A stretch of 64,000 bases of DNA from Trogon surrucura (Eukaryota; Chordata; Aves; Trogoniformes; Trogonidae). Of this stretch, positions 13,018 to 23,794 are shown piece by piece. The stretch's first letter is position 1, and every line of letters begins with the position of its first letter. The position numbers and the translations under genes are program-made. The stretch spans positions 1 to 64,000 of the forward strand of contig JAJGST010000078.1 in NCBI GenBank assembly GCA_020746105.1. Direction: 5' to 3'. The notes beneath the pieces are model-generated. The model ran no database searches. It was not told the DNA's origin and saw only the letters and a program-made list of their open reading frames with translations.

Positions 13018-13470
13018 CAGCGAATCGCACAGCTAGTGCCTATACCTGACTTAACCAGCAATTTACCCTATGCTCAGAAGGAGCGAGGATCCCAGGGTTT
13101 TGGTAGCTCCGGTCAGCCCTCAGTGTTGTGGTCACAAACTGTTAGAGATTCTAGGCCCATGTTAACAGTGAAAATCTTAGAGAAACGTTTTGAGGGATTG
13201 ATTGATACTGGGGCAGACGTTACCATAATAGCTAGCCATGAATGGCCAGAGGACTGGGAATTAACAACTACTTATGCAACTGTAGAGGGCATTGGGGGTA
13301 TACAAATTCCACAACAATCCTTAAAACTGTTACAAGTTACCGGGCCGGATGGTCAAATCGGATACATTAGGCCGTTTGTAATGAAAACCGGCTGCACTTT
13401 GTGGGGCCGAGATTTATTAAAACAGTGGGGATTGACATTGTCAACAAATACATCAAAGGCACCTTTTTAA
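13018..13470 (+). CDS. pro: ERV-1 protease
   Basis: This is a retroviral aspartic protease region. The active-site motif DTGAD is encoded at 13204-13218, and a C-terminal GRDLL-type segment (the flap-distal conserved helix of retropepsins) follows. The frame is open directly from the gag stop codon (same frame, no ATG needed; the first internal ATG gives about 144 codons) and ends TAA at 13468-13470. No dUTPase domain is visible. Pol lies in the -1 frame and overlaps the last 70 bases or so. I could not find a textbook slippery heptamer in the overlap. Confidence 0.9.
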   Translation, partial: QRIAQLVPIPDLTSNLPYAQKERGSQGFGSSGQPSVLWSQTVRDSRPMLTVKILEKRFEGLIDTGADVTIIASHEWPEDWELTTTYATVEGIGGIQIPQQSLKLLQVTGPDGQIGYIRPFVMKTGCTLWGRDLLKQWGLTLSTNTSKAPF

Positions 13471-16160
13471 TAGGGGCCATTGAAACTAAACAGCCGCGAC
13501 TAAAATTGACGTGGCTTACAAATGAGCCCGTTTGGATCGATCAATGGCCCTTAAAGCAAGAGCGGCTGATTCATGCACGGCAGCTGGTGCAAGAACAACT
13601 GCAGGCAGGTCATATTCGTCCTTCCACTAGTCCCTGGAATACACCTATATTTGTGATACCTAAAAAATCAGGTAAATGGCGCTTATTACAAGACCTCAGA
13701 GCTGTTAACTCAGTCATGGCCAATATGGGAGCCTTACAACCTGGAGCCCCTAATCCAGTAGCAATACCTGAAGATTGGCTGTGTTACGTATTTGATCTAA
13801 AAGACTGCTTTTTTACAATTTTGTTACACGATGATGATTGCAAATATTTTGCATTTTCAGTCCCAAGTGTTAACAATAGTGAGCCAATGGATAGGTATGA
13901 ATGGATTGTCTTGCCTCAAGGAATGAAAAATAGTCCAACTATATGTCAATTCGTGGTCGGATCTGCTTTGAAACCGGTTAGAGAAAAATATCCTCATGCA
14001 TTGATCTATCACTATATGGATGATATATTGATAGCTCACATGGATGAGATTTACCTGCAACAAGTCTGTTCCTTTTTGATATCATCATTGCAAATGTATG
14101 GTTTACAAATAGCACCAGAAAAAATTCAAATAGAAGCTCCATGGAAGTATTTAGGGTGGAAATTAACCAAGGCATTAGTTTGTCCACAGAAATTAACTTT
14201 GAATCAGAGTATTTGTACTTTAAATGATTTGCAGAAATTACTGGGGACCATTAATTGGATTCGTCCTTCTTTGGGCATTACTACTGAAGAATTATCTCCT
14301 CTTTTTGATTTGTTAAGGGGAGACTCGGATTTGAATTCTGAGAGGAAATTAACTCCTGAAGCAAAGTTTGCCTTAGAAAAAGTAGCCAATAAGCTACAAA
14401 CGAATTTTGCTCATCGTTACAATCCAAACATTGAATTAAGGGGATTTATAATTAATGCTCAATTCCAGCCCTATGCTCTCTTGGGGCAATGGGATCATGA
14501 AAAGCTTTATATACTTGAATGGGGTTTTTTGCCTCACACATCTCCTAAATCAATTTGGAGCAGAGTTGATATGGTAGCAGAAATACTGATTAAGTTGCGA
14601 CATAGAGCATCGTGCATGTTTGCAAGAGATCCTGATATACTACATCTCACTGTGTCAAACTTATATTTTACAGCATTACTGGAAATGTCCTTGAATTTGC
14701 AGATTGCGTTAGCTGACTTTCTAGGGCGGCTGGAGTTTAATCTCCCCCCTCATAAAGCATTGCAGTCACTTTCAGTTATGCCTTTGCGTGCCACTCCTAT
14801 AGTCAGCCCTGAACCGCTGCCTGGAGCACTGACTGTTTTTATAGATGGCTCCAGCAAATCGCATAAAGCAGTGGTGGTTTGGTACGATGCTGATATTCAA
14901 GACTGGAAAAATCACATTGTCCTGCAAGAAGGTTCTTCACAGATTGTTGAGCTGCGTGCCGCTGTGGAAGCATTACAGCTCTTCTCATCTCAACCTGTAA
15001 ATATTGTTGCTGATTCGCATTATGTGTATGGTCTTTTGTGTAGAATTGAGTTTGCCTTTTTAAAACATGTTTCTAATCGTGTTCTTTTTATGTTGTTTCA
15101 GAAATTAGGCTTACTTTGTAGTAATCGGATACACCAATGCTTTGTGACACAGATTCGTTCTCATTCTAATCTGCCTGGCCCGTTAGTCGAAGGCAATGCT
15201 CGGGCTGATTCTTTGGCTGCTATGACTGCTGTTCCTGATGTATTAGGACAGGCTAGACTTTCGCATGCTTTTTATCATCAAAATAGCAAGGCTTTATCCA
15301 AACAGTTTAACGTAACATCTCGACAAGCTCAAGATGTTATTTTGTCATGTCCAGATTGTCAAGCGATCATGCCACTGAACTCTAATATAACAGCAGTCCC
15401 TCGTGGTCTTGCTCCCAATGACGTATGGCAGATGGATGTTACACATATAGTTGAATTTGGTAAACTGAAATATGTGCCTGTTACTGTAGATACTTTCTCA
15501 TCTCTTATTGTTGCCACAGCGCACAGTGGTGAAAAGTTTAGAGATGTTCGACTGCATTTGCTACGTGCTATTGCCACATTAGGAGTGCCATCACAGATAA
15601 AAACGGATAATGGTCCAGCTTCTGTTTCTAACAATTTTAAAGTATTTTTGCAGGAATGGGGAATATCCCATGTGACAGGGATACCTTATTCACCAACGGG
15701 ACAGAGCATTGTGGAAAGAGCACATCTCACGCTGAAAAGAATGTTACAGAAACAGAAAAGCACTGTTGTTGGGATGTCTCCACATGAGAAGTTGTCCAAA
15801 GCAACGTATGTGTTAAATTTTCTGAATATATCCAGTTTTGATATGTTAACTCCTCATCTGAGATCTCAGAAAGAAAAACAGAAAGACTTGCCAAAGCCTA
15901 ATGTACTGTATAAGGACATTCATACTAATGAATGGAAAGGTCCGGTACCTCTGTTGACGTGGGGAAGAGGTTATGGCTGTGTTTCTTTATCCACAGGACC
16001 TTACTGGCTGCCAGTGAAACGAATTAAGCCATTTAATGACCATGATTTGGTTCCTATCCCGCATGATGTGGCTGTGCAGCATCCTGTTACTTCAGCAGCG
16101 CAGCAGCAACACGACCGTGCACTGGGCCTGCCTGTTGAATCCCTTTGTTTTGCCCAGTGA
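13401..16160 (+). CDS. pol: ERV-1 pol: reverse transcriptase, RNase H, integrase
   Basis: The frame is uninterrupted for 919 codons. The RT has the catalytic YMDD at residues 205-208. RNase H has its first Asp in FIDGSS at residue 482. The integrase has a zinc-binding region ending CPDC, and the D,D-35-E triad at D679, D736 and E772 by my counting. It would be expressed as a fusion through a -1 shift from pro (family knowledge). The ATG at 13401 is only the first Met in the frame, and the true N-terminus depends on the shift site. The C-terminal end overlaps the start of the env reading frame at 16063. It is surprisingly intact for an element with about 4% LTR divergence. Confidence 0.95.
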   Translation: MGPRFIKTVGIDIVNKYIKGTFLIGAIETKQPRLKLTWLTNEPVWIDQWPLKQERLIHARQLVQEQLQAGHIRPSTSPWNTPIFVIPKKSGKWRLLQDLRAVNSVMANMGALQPGAPNPVAIPEDWLCYVFDLKDCFFTILLHDDDCKYFAFSVPSVNNSEPMDRYEWIVLPQGMKNSPTICQFVVGSALKPVREKYPHALIYHYMDDILIAHMDEIYLQQVCSFLISSLQMYGLQIAPEKIQIEAPWKYLGWKLTKALVCPQKLTLNQSICTLNDLQKLLGTINWIRPSLGITTEELSPLFDLLRGDSDLNSERKLTPEAKFALEKVANKLQTNFAHRYNPNIELRGFIINAQFQPYALLGQWDHEKLYILEWGFLPHTSPKSIWSRVDMVAEILIKLRHRASCMFARDPDILHLTVSNLYFTALLEMSLNLQIALADFLGRLEFNLPPHKALQSLSVMPLRATPIVSPEPLPGALTVFIDGSSKSHKAVVVWYDADIQDWKNHIVLQEGSSQIVELRAAVEALQLFSSQPVNIVADSHYVYGLLCRIEFAFLKHVSNRVLFMLFQKLGLLCSNRIHQCFVTQIRSHSNLPGPLVEGNARADSLAAMTAVPDVLGQARLSHAFYHQNSKALSKQFNVTSRQAQDVILSCPDCQAIMPLNSNITAVPRGLAPNDVWQMDVTHIVEFGKLKYVPVTVDTFSSLIVATAHSGEKFRDVRLHLLRAIATLGVPSQIKTDNGPASVSNNFKVFLQEWGISHVTGIPYSPTGQSIVERAHLTLKRMLQKQKSTVVGMSPHEKLSKATYVLNFLNISSFDMLTPHLRSQKEKQKDLPKPNVLYKDIHTNEWKGPVPLLTWGRGYGCVSLSTGPYWLPVKRIKPFNDHDLVPIPHDVAVQHPVTSAAQQQHDRALGLPVESLCFAQ

Positions 16161-16870
16161 CATGATGGGACTCTGAGGTACCAATTGCCAACGATGACAT
16201 GGATTGGACTGGCAGAAGATGGTTACGGCTGATGGCAGAGCAATGTTCAATGTTACCCGTTGTACTGATACGTATTCTCTTTGTGTGACTAACAATGAAA
16301 CTTATATTGGTTGTGTAAGACTGTCTAATCAAAGCCACATAATAGGTGTTAAGGTTTATGGTACTAACCAGCAGAGTGATCTTTCTTTAGCTAAAAGCAA
16401 GGCAGGGAAACCAGCTGCCTTTTGCTTTGTTAGAAGTGTGTGATTAAGGATCAAATTGATAGGGAGACTCCCTTGCATTCTTCCTTCAGCCCTGGCCAAG
16501 CTGTGAGAAGAATTCAATGGAGCAAACAGCACCAGATGTTCCCGCATTCAAAGTTATGTAAGATTGTTTATTTAATAGTATAAATGCTGGACCCTCTTGC
16601 AGCGACTTCAGAAACCTCACCTACGAGTGGACGCACTGCGTAGGACGTCCCAATTGTCGGGAGGGTTCTCCAGAAACGTCGCTGCAACAGGGGCTCCCCA
16701 GCGACTGCGGGTCTGGATGATTTAGGGATTTGTGTTTAATAGAATTTGTTGTTGTGGGAAGTGGTTTGTTTTGTTCTTTTTCATTATAGTCAACGATCTC
16801 ACCTGAAGTGCTGCCCAAGGGGTCCGAAGAACTGAAAAATACATCTTATGACTTTGATGGTGATCCAAAA
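16058..16870 (+). pseudogene. env: ERV-1 env remnant
   Basis: A short frame begins at two ATGs (16063, 16066), overlapping the end of pol, with a hydrophobic leader-like start. It ends at TGA 16174-16176. Downstream text to about 16455 has many stops, but it matches a stretch in ERV-2 (35011-35417) with small complementary deletions. The remaining 400 bases hold no recognisable transmembrane subunit. The gene is dead. Confidence 0.8.
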
Positions 16871-16887
16871 AACAAAAAAGGGGGAAT
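16871..16887 (+). promoter_or_regulatory. ERV-1 polypurine tract
   Basis: An A-rich stretch running into AAAAAAGGGGGAAT lies immediately before the 3' LTR. This is the expected position and composition for the plus-strand primer. Confidence 0.85.
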
Positions 16888-17330
16888 TGTGGATACCCTA
16901 CATTTTAGTTAGCTGTGCTGGCAGCACTGCGTTGCAGAATTAAGACTTTCGTCCTTGAGCTCTTTCCTAAACAAGCACATAACTCTTGCTTGCTAATTAT
17001 GAAAAGAGACCCTGACCAGCCAAGTACAGCTCGTGTTGAGAGCTTGCCCGTGAGAATGAACAGATAAGGTGCTTCTTGTACACCCGATGTGCCCGGGAGC
17101 GAACGGGAGAGTATGATCAAAACAGACCTGGGAAAGGCTGCTCTCCCTGTGTGATAACAGAGTGATTGAAGGAGTACATGAGCTAATAACAACCCTGGCT
17201 GTATAGTCTGATCTCTTGTTTGTAACCCAAAAATAGTGCTTCGTGCTAGTAGGTATAAATATGCGTGCCTGCTTGCAATAAAGTGAATTCCGTTTTCCAC
17301 CATCTCGGAGTTCGTGCGTGCTTCTCAACA
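16888..17330 (+). repeat. ERV-1 3' LTR
   Basis: It matches 10638-11079 with about 19 substitutions and a one-base insertion by hand count. It ends TTCTCAACA at 17330. Confidence 0.95.
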
Positions 17331-18749
17331 CCCCCAGAATCCCACTTTTCCTCTAAATATAACTGAACCATACCCTCAGTAACAGTTACATAAAGTCTGG
17401 GGTTTGCTTTTGCTTGATGTAGATTATTAAGCATTCCCACAAAAGCACAGCATTGCAACACACAATATGTTTACGTGTCTTTTTTAAAAAGACTACCTTA
17501 TTCATATACAGGAAAAAATAAGCATACAGGAATAAACCCAGTTTAGGCTGAACTTCAACTACCAGTTGTATTTGCGTAGTGAAGTAAACCCAAAGAACTT
17601 ACACCACCTGACCAATCCCCAGCACCAAAGAGACAATCAGAAAGGCCCATATTTGCACAAACCAACCTCTCTGGAAAAGAGCAAAGAGCAGGATTACACA
17701 AGTGAATGTTTTAGAGCGAGACAGATGTGCAACCAGTTCTACACTTCCCTCCTACCTGCATCATAGATGGTCTGAGTCTTGGCGAGCTACAGGGCAGCTT
17801 TTTCTAACTCAGTGTTTGATCATTAACTCCTAGAGATGCTGTTAGGGCAAAAGTGCACACAGACAACTGCTTTCATTCTCAGAAATAACTTTACTGGCTA
17901 TACCGGCACAAGGCTAAGAGGTTTAATTCTGCAAGATGCGCGTTCTATAGCATCCTGTCGACAAAAACATCTGGCAACCTCGGTCAAGGTCCTTGCGACA
18001 CACACTTCCACGAGCACATCAAGCCAACAGGCAGTTGCTGTCAGTCTCACTCCCTTCTCCGCGCACAAGCATCATACCTTTTCCCTCACCACCAGTTAAA
18101 CAAGAAATACTTCTTAGGGAAATGGAGCCACACAATTGTAACTTCAATGGCTTTTAAAGCTGCGCAAAAATGGAAGTTTCTAGTAAAGCTGGATTGTTAA
18201 GCCTTGTCCCCAGCAGAAGAGCATTTTCTGTGCGTTGTAACGGGCACATCTGTACGCAGCATTTCCTACAGGGCTGAGGAATCCCGTGTCAACTGGATTT
18301 TCCAACAACACATCAGCTAGACGCCCTCTCAGAGAGGGCCACGTATCACTGCACACGGGAAGTACTACAACAATTTATTTGGACATCACTTGGTTTGTCA
18401 GAGACATTTTTACGTGCTGAGCGGTTTGGCTCTAGCGAACCAGGAAAAGGGAAACCAAGCTTATCTGGCTTCCCATGGTTGGAGTTTTAACACGTGTGTC
18501 ATCAAATGTTTAATTGTGCATGAAGGAAACACAACTATGCCTGACAGTTGGTTAACGGGATCCAAACAGAGAGCTCAGTCAACTTAAACTGCATCAATGA
18601 TCTCCCTACCTTATCAAGGGAGTTCAACTAGTGTCTGTACATGGTGGTTAACCCTCAGCCTTGATGCAAGCCTCCCACAGCCAGAGAGCAGCAGCTGACA
18701 GGCCTATCCTGTGTGATCACTAATTACTACCAGCCCCAGGCAGAAAACT
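17331..18749. other. Non-coding stretch between ERV-1 and CR1
   Basis: No supported gene. A minus-strand segment near 17735-17770 reads like a short exon with a donor (G|GTAGGAGG), but it has a weak acceptor and an in-frame TAG, so I did not call it. Confidence 0.4.
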
Positions 18750-20153
18750 CCAGTCTTCAAAAAGGGTAAGAAGGATGACCCAGGAAACTATAGACCGCGG
18801 TCAGCCTCACCTCCATCCCTGGGAAGGTGATGGAACGACTTATCCTTGGTGCCATCTCAAGGCATATCAGGGATAAGAGGGTCATTAGAGACAGTCAACA
18901 TGGCTTCACCAAAGGGAAGTTGTGCTTGACCAACCTCACAGCCTTTTATGAGGATATAACAAGGTGGGTAGATGATGGCAGAGCGGTGGATGTGGTCTAC
19001 CTTGACTTGAGTAAAGCATTTGACACAGTCTCCCACAGCATCCTTGCTGCTAAACTGAGGAAGTGTGGTCTAGACTCTCGGGTAGTGAGGTGGACTGTGA
19101 ACTGGCTAAGGGGAAGAAGCCAAAGAGTTGTGGTCAATGGGGCGGAGTCTGGTTGGAGGCCTGTATCCAGTGGAGGCCCTCAAGGGTCGGTACTGGGACC
19201 AGTATTATTCAATATATTCATCAATGACTTGGATGAGGGACTAGAGAGTACTATCAGCAAGTTTGCTGATGACACCAAGCTGGGAGGAGTGGCTGACACG
19301 CCAGCAGGCTGTGCTGCCATCCAGCGAGACCTGGACAGGCTGGAGAGTTGGGCGGGGAAAAATTTAATGAAATACAACAAGGGTAAATGTAGGGTCTTGC
19401 ATCTGGGTAGGAACAACCCCAGGTTCCAGTATAAGTTGGGGAATGACTTATTAGAGAGCAGTGTAGGGGAAAGGGACCTGGGAGTCTTGGTGGACAGCAG
19501 GATGACCATGAGCCAGCAGTGTGCCCTTGTGGCCAGGAAGGCCAATGGCATCCTGGGATGTGTTAGAAGGGGGGTGGTTAGTAGGTGGAGAGAGGTTCTC
19601 CTGCCCCTCTGCTCTGCCTTGGTGAGGCCACATCTGGAATACTGTGTCCAGTTCTGGGCCTCTCAGTTCAAGAAAGACAGGGAACTGCTGGAGAGAGTCC
19701 AGCACAGGGCAACTGGGATGATTAAGGGAGTGGAGCATCTCCCTTATGAGGAAAGGCTGAGGGAGCTGGGGCTCTTTAGTTTGGAGAAGAGGAGACTGAG
19801 GGGTGACCTCATTAATGTTTACAAATACATCAAGGGTGAGTGTCATGAGGATGGAGCCAGGTTCTTCTCGGTGACAACCAATGACAGGACAAGGGGTAAT
19901 GGGCTGAAACTGGAACATAAGAGGTTCCGCTTAAACTCGAGAAGAAACTTCTTCTCCGTGAGGGTGACGGAGCCCTGGAACAGGCTGCCCAGGGAGGTTG
20001 TGGAGTCTCCTTCTCTGGAGACATTCAAGACCTGCCTGGACACATTCCTCTGTAGCATAATCTAGGCGTTCCTGCTCTGGCAGGGGGATTGGACTTGATG
20101 ATCTTTTGAGGTCCCTTCCAATCCCTAACATTCTATGATTCTATGATTCTATG
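18750..20153 (+). mobile_element. CR1 LINE, 5'-truncated, with long RT ORF
   Basis: A non-LTR retrotransposon copy. The ORF at 18827-20065 (412 codons) covers the reverse transcriptase, including [16 protein letters not shown] and the catalytic FADD motif, and the C-terminal region typical of CR1 ORF2. Coding homology starts upstream near 18750, in another frame, so there is a one-base shift near 18796 (CCGCGGTC). The endonuclease half is missing. The 3' UTR ends with the GGACTTGATGATCTTTTGAGG motif and three ATTCTATG repeats (about 20129-20153), the CR1 hallmark. It is a rather young copy by appearance. Confidence 0.95.
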
Positions 20154-20156
20154 AAA

Positions 20157-21684
20157 ACCCTCACTGAAGCCATAGTTCAGCACCTTCCTAAGTGTCTGTC
20201 ACTTCTAAGCTACAGCAGATTAAGACAAACCATACCAGCCTCTTACTATCAGATCAAAAGAAGCTCCCAGCCCTCTGCAGGAGGATATCAGCTTTTTCCA
20301 CCTACACTTGAATTCAAGATAACCCAAAGTCATGTAGTTAGTTGACAGGGCAACAGGTCTACACTAGTCACGGCTTAACAGCTTGATCTCGGCCTCTTCC
20401 TAAGCATAGACACATGACTTCTAGTCAGGCTGATGCACTGGCTCACATCTGTCCGCGAAAGACTGCGAGGACATATGCCACAAGCCATCACAAATTAGAG
20501 ATTAGGGCTTTCGCCAAGCTACCGTACGGAGCAAGACTGGGTGACTTACTGAAATGGTCTTTGTAGAGCAAGACATTAATTTAAGGATGCGATCCTGCAG
20601 TCCCCCATGCTCAAAAGAAGCTCATATTTTATACACAAAAAAAAGAAGGGGAAAAATTAAATCAAAAGAGAAAGATGTATAGAAACAGATTACCAGAAAC
20701 CAAGATGCATAACCTGTTATTTTTCCCCTGCATACATTCAGCTATCTCAAAAAGTGACCCTTCTTCTCCTATTCCCTTAGCAGCCTTGAATACAAGACAA
20801 ATCAGCCACTGAAAAACTCCAGGCTGGAACTCTGAAACCCTACGCTTTTCCAGCAGTTTCTGAGGAACAGCACATACCCACCTCCACACAGCATGAAGAA
20901 GTAGTCATCTTCTTCATTACATCAAGGACAAAGGACTTTCTTCGAGAGAGGATTAGCCACACCGGATTACGTGTTCTTAATCTACACACACAGAACTGAT
21001 TTTTTGCTTTTTAACAATCATCTCTCACACTTTCTGAAAACAGGAATTTTTTGTTCTCCCCCCAAAACACTTCAAAGAAAACTAACACAAGCATCATTTC
21101 TTTGACAGCTAATCCATCCTATAAAGGTTATATGTGTGCAGCTTGCCAGGGAGTTACAAGGTCAATTGAATGCATATCCGTTCTTTCCTTTTACTGTATT
21201 TTTTGCCCCACCATACTAAACACACTGTTTCAGCCACTTACACCAGGGCTATCATTAACTGTACAGAAATATTTGCCTCTAAAAACAAACCAACATATAC
21301 ACATCACAAAAATTATTTCTCAGTTTACACTCAAACTCGCACCTCAAGAGTCTTCCTCATCTCCACGCTATGCAAAGCCACCTTCAGAAAAGAATAGCTG
21401 AGGTGTGTGTTTAGGAAAAATCAAGGTGCATGCAGTCAGTAGATCACACGGTCAGATTTGTACCACTCCGCAGCTTTGCATCTGCTCAGGACAAATCCCC
21501 AAAGGGCAGCCAAGAGCCTGGGAGAAGCAGAGCACACAGAGCTCCAGTCAGTCCCTACTGCTCCGGTCGCTTTTGACATCTGTTGCAGCTCAACATAAAC
21601 CAGCTCAGCCTTTAAAGTCACTCCACTTTATGCCACGGGCACACAGACACCTGGACACAGTTCAAACAGACTAAGAAGCTGCAA
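20157..21684. other. Non-coding stretch
   Basis: No supported exon or repeat. Several short frames exist on both strands without family resemblance. Confidence 0.4.
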
Positions 21685-23774
21685 TCATGGCTTGCTGTTG
21701 TTACCACTCCCATTCCTTTTTTCTTTCCTTAATACATGCCTAACACCAACAGACAAAAGAAATAAGCAAGTCTCCAGTGCTGGAGAGCCACGGGAAGGCA
21801 CCAATCTCGGCTGGCTAGTGGCGCTGGGGCTGGCGACCTTCAAGCTGGCACTGGAGCCTGTCGGGAGAAGCAGGAAGGTCAAGGGCAGGGCCTCCCAGGC
21901 CCGGGATGGTGCCTCCAGCCCTCCTGGAGCAGAGAGCCTCTGCCAAGCCCACCCTGGGAACCCACTGCCAGGACCTGGGACCCGGCCCAGGGGCACCCTC
22001 CGGTGCTTTGCCTCTTACCGGTGCCCAGGCGAGCACAGCCGTCGCACTCCCAGCGGGTCGTGGTGTCGCCCAAGTTGGAGCAGCCTCTGTGGGTGCCCTC
22101 AGCAGCACAGGACGAGCACCAGAGCAGTCGCCAGGGCCTGGGGAAGCAAACAGGGAAATGGCTGTGAGGACAAAGTGACCGCAGCGCGGGATTGTCCGGC
22201 AGAGCTCTTGTCCTTAGTCCTTGTGCTTCGAGCCCCTGGCGAGACAGAGCTCCCCATGCAGAGCCCAGAGGTGCAGCTTCGGACACTTACCCCTCTCTCT
22301 CCGCCTGCTCCCTGCCTCCTGGGCACAGGCACACAGCGGCATCGCAGCGCCTGTGCCTCTCCAGTAGTTCTGTGTATGCCTGGGCGCTCTCCCATGTTGG
22401 CAGCCTGTACATGAGGAAAGGAAATTTGATGAGCCCCTGCTTCTGTGGCATACGGCAGAAGGCGGCATCCCTGCTCTTCCCCCTCTGCCCTGTTTCCAAC
22501 TCCTCCAGGAAACTGAAGACCCAGTTCACAGGACAGCCGCGGGCCCGGACGGCAGGGGCAGTCCCTGGCACGGTGCAGCACTGGCCCCCTCCTCTCTTAT
22601 GAGCCAGGCAGAAGGACACCAACCTGGTGGGGATCCGGATCCCCATGAGGAGCATTTCAGGGACAAAGAGATCCCTGTCCCTGCACAGCGGACACTGGAA
22701 GCAAACAAGGCCAGTGCTCAAAGCCAGTCCCTGCAGGAGAAACAGAAGGAGCGTGAGTGAGGCCGTGGTGCTGCTGAGAGCCGGCTGTGCCCTGGGGCTG
22801 AGGGAACGGCTCCCACCTGGATGCAGCAACGGTGGAACCAGGCGTGCTTGCACGCTGGGCACACCAGGGTGCCGAAGCACAGCCCGTCATCCAAAGGGTC
22901 CGTGCAGATGAGGCAGCTGGTCTCCTCGTCCTGAGCTGCCTCCACTGCCTGCTTGGGGCTGTGATGTGAGCAGAAGGCCCTGGGGAGAAGAGGACAGGGA
23001 TGGGGCAGGTGAGAACCGCTGGGTCCTGCCCGGGTGGTGGCGAGGAGGGCAGAGGAGGGGGAAGGAGCCCCAGAGCTGGCCCGGCTCTGGCTCTGCCTGT
23101 GCCCGGCTTCTGGGAAGCGTCCCTGCGGGCTCCTTTCTTGTCAGGCTGATGCCGGCAGGACGGGGCTGGAGCTGAGGGGCCTCCCCCCGGCAGAACCGCT
23201 GCCTTACTTGTAGTCCCCGTAGAACCAGGTGACGCATCCTCCCCTGGTGGCACAGGGCAGATGGAAGCTCCGCTCGCAGTGGCTCAGGCAGCAGGTGACG
23301 GCAGCCCCGCTCTCGCCACAGACGACGCAGACCTGGAAGGGACAGCGCAGCCCCCATCAGCAGCAGCCTCGAGCCCCCCAGCCAGGGCGCAGGACGGGGC
23401 TGCTGTGGGGTCGCAGCCCAGAGACGCACCTGGCCGACGAGGTTCCTGGGGAGCTGCTGCTGGGAGCAAGACTTGTGCCCCAGAGCCGGCTGGAGGGGCT
23501 GAGGGCTCTTTCCCGGGCTCTGGGCTGAGCTCCCGCAAACCTGGATGGATTCTTCATCCTCGAGCCGCTTCTCCGAAAGGTCGTTGGCCAAAAGCTTTGG
23601 GAGAGACAACACGAGGCTCGAGTGAGGAGAGCCGGGCAGAGCCTGCCTGAGGAGAGCGGGAGGAAGGCCCGGAGAGACTCCCCAGGCAAAACCCGTGCAC
23701 ACAGAGCCCTTCGTGGGGCAGTTTGCGCCCGCAGACCTCCGGGTCGGCCTCTGCCCGGCGGCACAGCACGCATG
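21685..23774 (-). CDS. PHF7: PHF7-like PHD/RING zinc-finger protein, nine exons
   Basis: The family comprises PHD/RING proteins related to PHF7 and G2E3, associated with histone reading and ubiquitin ligase activity. Exons by my reading are 23683-23774, 23541-23594, 23430-23489, 23208-23332, 22817-22979, 22624-22730, 22291-22404, 22019-22137 and 21685-21857 (stop at the low end). Phases agree across all joins, giving about 335 codons. In order it shows a first Cys/His finger (CRRAEADPEVCGRK...), an extended-PHD core (VCVVCGES..HCERSFHLPC), a RING-like finger (CLICTDPL...CPACKHAWFH), FQCPLCRD...MGIRIP, a LLERHRRCD segment and a last finger (CSSCAAEGTHRGC...CDGC). Two things are odd. The expected donor after the first exon reads CTG|GGG rather than GT, and no ATG exon was found upstream of 23774, where satellite begins. 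It may be a lineage-specific copy or a decaying one. The second and third exons are poorly conserved relative to what I know of the family. Confidence 0.85.
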
Positions 23775-23794
23775 CTGGAGGGGGAGAGCACCAA

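Larger units (their letters stand above)
10638..17330 (+). mobile_element. ERV-1: near full-length class II endogenous retrovirus
   Basis: This is a provirus of about 6.7 kb. It has 442/443-bp LTRs, a Lys-type primer binding site, gag, pro, pol and a polypurine tract. The pol order (RT, RNase H, integrase), two CCHC knuckles in gag, and a separate pro frame place it with class II (beta-like) avian ERVs. Env is reduced to a stop-riddled remnant of about 0.7 kb with no transmembrane subunit that I can see. By hand count the two LTRs differ at about 19 positions plus one indel (around 4%), so the insertion is not recent. No matching target site duplication is visible (GGTGAAG on the left, CCCCCAG on the right), which suggests decay or rearrangement of a flank. 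Confidence 0.93.

Noticed and set aside
10638-17330. Search for target site duplication of ERV-1
   Set aside because: Flanks GGTGAAG and CCCCCAG do not match, so none is claimed.
17735-17770. Possible short minus-strand exon (LAKTQTIYDA with GTAGG donor)
   Set aside because: Poor polypyrimidine tract, in-frame TAG at the edge, and no partner exon.
22887-23702. 271-codon minus frame
   Set aside because: It contains parts of PHF7-like exons but reads through introns. The spliced model explains the conserved pieces.
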